Assembly: GCF_041435055.1 (NCBI RefSeq)
Contig: NZ_CP108002.1
Location: 7,998,001 to 8,062,000 of the forward strand
Direction of reading: 5' to 3'
Source of the DNA: Streptomyces sp. NBC_00341
Lineage (GTDB): Bacteria > Actinomycetota > Actinomycetes > Streptomycetales > Streptomycetaceae
Length of the DNA stretch: 64,000 nt
This document shows, one piece after another, positions 61,158 through 64,000 of the stretch (position 1 is the stretch's first letter; each line of letters opens with the position of its first letter). Position numbers and translations under genes: made by a program. Under the pieces are notes generated by a model. The model saw only the letters and a program-made list of their open reading frames with translations. It was not told where the DNA came from and did no database searches.

Positions 61158-63764
61158 GTGCGCATCAGAAAGAAGCTTGTCCTGCTGCTGGCCGCCGTCG
61201 TCGGCGCCGCGGGACTGTCCGCCGTACCCGCCGCCTCCGCGGCGGACCAGGACCCCGGGAGCCCGGCCGACGTGCATGGGCTCAAGGGGGAGTACTACAC
61301 CCAGTCCGCCCCGGGAGCCTTCGACTTCGGTGAGCTGAAGGCCACCGGATTCGACCCGGGCATCGACTTCCAGAGTCTGGAGTCGCGGCTGTCCTCGGCC
61401 ACCGGGCAGGCCGACGACGCCAGCATCCGGTGGACCGGGAAGATCGTGCCGGAGAAGTCCGGCGCCCACACCTTCTCCATGATCGGGGACAACGGTTTCC
61501 GTCTCTGGATCGACGGGAAGCCGGTCATCGATCACTGGGTCGACGACTGGGAGAAGGAACAGACTTCCGAGCCGGTCGAGTTGACCGCGGGCAAGGCCTA
61601 CGACTTCAAGGTCGAGTACTTCGAGCACGAGGGCGGCTCGAACCTCCACCTCAAGTGGACCGAGCCCGGCGGTACGAAGGTCCCGGTGCCGCAGTCCGCC
61701 TTCCGGCTGCCCGACGACTTCGCGTACGACGGGGCCATCGCCGCCACCGTGCTCGCGGACGGCCGCACTCTCAAGCTGGACTTCGCGCAGAAGCTCGGGA
61801 AGCTCCCGGCCGGCCTGGTGAACCACCTCGACGCCGTGATCGGTGGCGCCGAGTGGCCGCTCGGCGCGGTCAAGGCCGACCCGAAGGACCCGCGCAGCCT
61901 GACCGTCGCCCTCAAGGAACCGGTCGTCGGCAACAAGGCCGGCAACGCGACCGGTCTGGCCGACATCCGCTACGACGGCGACGGCGCCCTGGCCGGTGAG
62001 GACGGCAAGCAGGTCGGCGCCTTCTGGTCCAGCGGGCCGAACCACTCCACGCACGAGCTGAGCACGAAGTGGGCCGAAGAGGTGGGGCCGAAGAACGCGC
62101 TCCCCGAGTACCCGCGTCCCCAGCTCACCCGTGACAACTGGCAGAACCTCAACGGCTCCTGGGAGTTCGCCGCGGCGAAGGCGGGGGAGCGGCCCCCGGT
62201 GGGCAGGAAGCTCGGCGAGAAAATCCTCGTCCCGTATCCGGTCGAATCCCAGCTCTCCGGGATCGAACGGCACGAGGACCGCATGTGGTACCGCCGTACC
62301 TTCACCGTGCCCAAGAACTGGAAGGTCGGCTCGGGCAAGCGGCTCCAGCTCAACTTCGGCGCGGTCGACTGGCAGGCCGAGGTGTACGTCAACGGGCACA
62401 AGGTCACCGAACACAAGGGCGGCTACGACAAGTTCAGCGCCGATGTCACCGACGCGCTGAAGCCCGGCCGCACCCAGGAGCTGATCGTCGGCGTCTACGA
62501 CCCGACCGATGCCGAGGACGGCGAGAACCCGCCGATGGGCAAACAGCGCCTCGACCCCAGCGGCATCTGGTACACCCCGTCCTCCGGCATCTGGCAGACC
62601 GTCTGGATGGAGCCGGTCGCCGCCGACCACGCGGACTCGCTGAAGATCACCCCGGACGTCCCCGGCAAGAGCGTCGCCGTCGAGGTACGCGGCGCACGTG
62701 ACGGCGTCCCCGTCACCGCGACCGCGTACGACGGCAAGCGCAAGGTCGGCACGGCCACCGGGCGGACCGGATCCGCCCTGAAGGTGCGGATCCCGGACCC
62801 GCACCTGTGGTCCGCCGACGATCCGCACCTCTACCAGCTCAAGGTCTCCGTCGGCTCCGACCGGGTCGGCAGCTACTTCGGGATGCGGTCCATCGCCGTC
62901 GAGAAGGTGAACGGCACCCCGCGCACCGTTCTCAACGGCAAGCCGGTCTTCCTGATGGCCACCCTCGACCAGGGGTTCTGGCCGGACGGGCTGCACACCG
63001 CGCCCACCGACGAGGCACTCGCGTACGACCTGAAGATGCACAAGGCGATGGGCTTCAACTCGGTGCGCAAGCACATCAAGGTCGAGCCCGACCGCTGGTT
63101 CTACTGGGCGGACAAGCTGGGCCTGATGGTCTGGCAGGACATGCCGGCGATGAACACGGTGAACCCGTCGGCCGCCGCCCGCACCGAGTACGAGCACGAG
63201 ATGAAGGAGATGATCGACGAACACTCCAGCCACCCGTCCGTCGTCATGTGGGTCACCTTCAACGAGGGCTGGGGCCAGTACGACGAGGCCCGCATCGCCG
63301 ACCAGGCCAAGTCCTGGGACCCGACGCGCCTGGTCAACAGCATGTCCGGGATCAACCTGGGCGTCGACGGCGGCACCGGGGACATCATCGACGAGCACGG
63401 CTACCCGAGCCCGGCGCTGCCGAAGCCGGACGGTCAACGTGCCCTGATCAGCGGCGAGTACGGCGGACTGGGTCTGGCGGTACCCGGCCACGCCTGGGCC
63501 GTGCAGCAGTCGTACATCGCCGTCGACCCGGCCACCTACACGGACGACTACCTCGCCAAGCTCGACGAGGTGCACGCGCTCGCCTGCAAGGGCAGCAACG
63601 GCGCCGTGTACACGCAGATCTCCGACGTGGAGGGCGAGTTGAACGGTCTGCTCACCTACGACCGCAGGGTCGTCAAACCCGATGTGAAGCGGGTGCACGA
63701 CGCCCAGCAGGCGTTGATCCACGACGCCTCGCAGCCCGACGTGGCGGGATGCCCCACCGGCTGA
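61158..63764 (+). CDS. Secreted PA14-GH2 glycoside hydrolase
   Basis: An 868-residue exported enzyme. Signal peptide: basic RIRKK then LVLLLAAVVGAAGLSAVPA with cleavage after ASA. PA14 domain about 35-180 (GLKGEYYTQSAPGAFDFG, FSMIGDNGFRLWIDGKPVI). GH2 sugar-binding domain (DNWQNLNGSWEF, WYRRTFTVP, NFGAVDWQAEVYVNG), Ig-like domain, then the catalytic barrel: acid/base Glu in WVTFNEGWGQYD and nucleophile Glu in LISGEYGGLG. It likely hydrolyses a beta-linked sugar outside the cell. GTG start with AAGGAGG six bases upstream. A terminator follows. Confidence 0.93.
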   Translation: MRIRKKLVLLLAAVVGAAGLSAVPAASAADQDPGSPADVHGLKGEYYTQSAPGAFDFGELKATGFDPGIDFQSLESRLSSATGQADDASIRWTGKIVPEKSGAHTFSMIGDNGFRLWIDGKPVIDHWVDDWEKEQTSEPVELTAGKAYDFKVEYFEHEGGSNLHLKWTEPGGTKVPVPQSAFRLPDDFAYDGAIAATVLADGRTLKLDFAQKLGKLPAGLVNHLDAVIGGAEWPLGAVKADPKDPRSLTVALKEPVVGNKAGNATGLADIRYDGDGALAGEDGKQVGAFWSSGPNHSTHELSTKWAEEVGPKNALPEYPRPQLTRDNWQNLNGSWEFAAAKAGERPPVGRKLGEKILVPYPVESQLSGIERHEDRMWYRRTFTVPKNWKVGSGKRLQLNFGAVDWQAEVYVNGHKVTEHKGGYDKFSADVTDALKPGRTQELIVGVYDPTDAEDGENPPMGKQRLDPSGIWYTPSSGIWQTVWMEPVAADHADSLKITPDVPGKSVAVEVRGARDGVPVTATAYDGKRKVGTATGRTGSALKVRIPDPHLWSADDPHLYQLKVSVGSDRVGSYFGMRSIAVEKVNGTPRTVLNGKPVFLMATLDQGFWPDGLHTAPTDEALAYDLKMHKAMGFNSVRKHIKVEPDRWFYWADKLGLMVWQDMPAMNTVNPSAAARTEYEHEMKEMIDEHSSHPSVVMWVTFNEGWGQYDEARIADQAKSWDPTRLVNSMSGINLGVDGGTGDIIDEHGYPSPALPKPDGQRALISGEYGGLGLAVPGHAWAVQQSYIAVDPATYTDDYLAKLDEVHALACKGSNGAVYTQISDVEGELNGLLTYDRRVVKPDVKRVHDAQQALIHDASQPDVAGCPTG

Positions 63765-63772
63765 TCCGTACG

Positions 63773-63813
63773 ACCCGCTCCGGCCCGGCCCTCGCGGGCG
63801 GGCCGGAGCGGGT
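63773..63813 (+). terminator. Hairpin terminator after the GH2 gene
   Basis: A 15-bp perfect inverted repeat with an 11-nt loop starting 9 bp after the stop codon; no T-run. Confidence 0.85.
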
Positions 63814-63865
63814 CCGTCCGCCCTCTTGACGGGGGCTGACGGGGAACCAAGAATGATCGCGCTCT

Positions 63866-63877
63866 GACAACGTTGTC
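63866..63877. promoter_or_regulatory. Operator-like palindrome GACAACGTTGTC
   Basis: A perfect 12-bp palindrome 16-27 bp before the ATG of the last gene, close to the ribosome site. It contains the CAACGTTG core also found before the GH2 gene. Confidence 0.7.
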
Positions 63878-63892
63878 CGAAGGAGTATTCCC

Positions 63893-64000
63893 ATGCACCG
63901 GACCCCACGGCCGCGACTGCGCGGCCCGGCGGCCGCACTCGCGGCCGCAGCCCTCCTGGGCGGTGTCCTCACCACGGGGGCCACGGCCGAGGCCGCGCCG
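63893..64000 (+). CDS. Start of a secreted protein (cut by the window)
   Basis: Only 36 codons are visible: a basic start (MHRTPRPRLR) and an Ala/Leu-rich hydrophobic core ending TTGATAEAAP, a clear signal peptide. ATG with GAAGGAG seven bases upstream. The mature protein lies outside. The operator shared with the GH2 gene suggests another extracellular sugar enzyme. Confidence 0.8.
   Translation, partial: MHRTPRPRLRGPAAALAAAALLGGVLTTGATAEAAP

Overview
The window is actinobacterial and almost certainly from a Streptomyces or a close relative. Base composition is around 70% G+C, coding third positions are strongly G/C, GTG starts are common, and many neighbouring genes overlap by 4 bp. The gene content fits this: a Streptomyces-type gvpO-A-F-G-Y-Z-J-L-S-K cluster, Rpf-LysM-M23 and sigma-CAP proteins, and LacI/ROK sugar regulons. 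The mix of lipid-synthase, stress and sugar-hydrolase modules suggests a chromosome arm. I saw no rRNA, tRNA, CRISPR array, insertion sequence or replication origin. One gene is cut at each end of the window.

Region 1 (1-16945) is a secondary-lipid biosynthesis locus. A tight leftward operon reads thioester reductase, PfaD-like enoyl reductase, PfaA-like megasynthase (KS-AT-ACP-KR-DH) and PfaC-like KS-CLF protein, which runs off the window. A wax-ester-synthase/DGAT-like acyltransferase is divergent from it, followed by a flavin monooxygenase and a two-gene ABC exporter. Together they could build an acyl chain, reduce it off the carrier protein, esterify or modify it, and export it. The product is not known from the sequence.

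Region 2 (17129-26531) holds a secreted small protein, a small membrane protein, an SDR, an unidentified cytoplasmic protein, the complete gas-vesicle cluster and an Asp23-type gene.

Region 3 (26570-37910) looks like a stress and redox island. It contains a frameshifted small gene, an overlapping trio (diiron oxidase, CDGSH protein, HemK2-like methyltransferase), a zinc alcohol dehydrogenase, an SRPBCC protein, a CrtI-like flavoprotein, an SDR and an iron-sulfur (6-4)-type photolyase. A degraded FUSC transporter remnant follows, then panD and small accessory genes.

Region 4 (38039-45397) holds an encapsulin with its DyP peroxidase cargo, MgtC, a DJ-1/PfpI protein, a sigma factor fused to an extracellular-type CAP domain, and 6-phosphogluconate dehydrogenase.

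Region 5 (45398-64000) is for sugar scavenging. A binding-protein/ABC/GH1 beta-glucosidase operon is divergent from a ROK regulator. A LacI regulator and a GH3 enzyme share GAGAGCGCTCTC operators, and a third copy lies before gnd. The region ends with an Rpf-LysM-M23 wall hydrolase, a DMT transporter, a FhuF-like protein, a broken EamA transporter, a secreted PA14-GH2 enzyme and the start of another secreted protein; the last two carry CAACGTTG operators.
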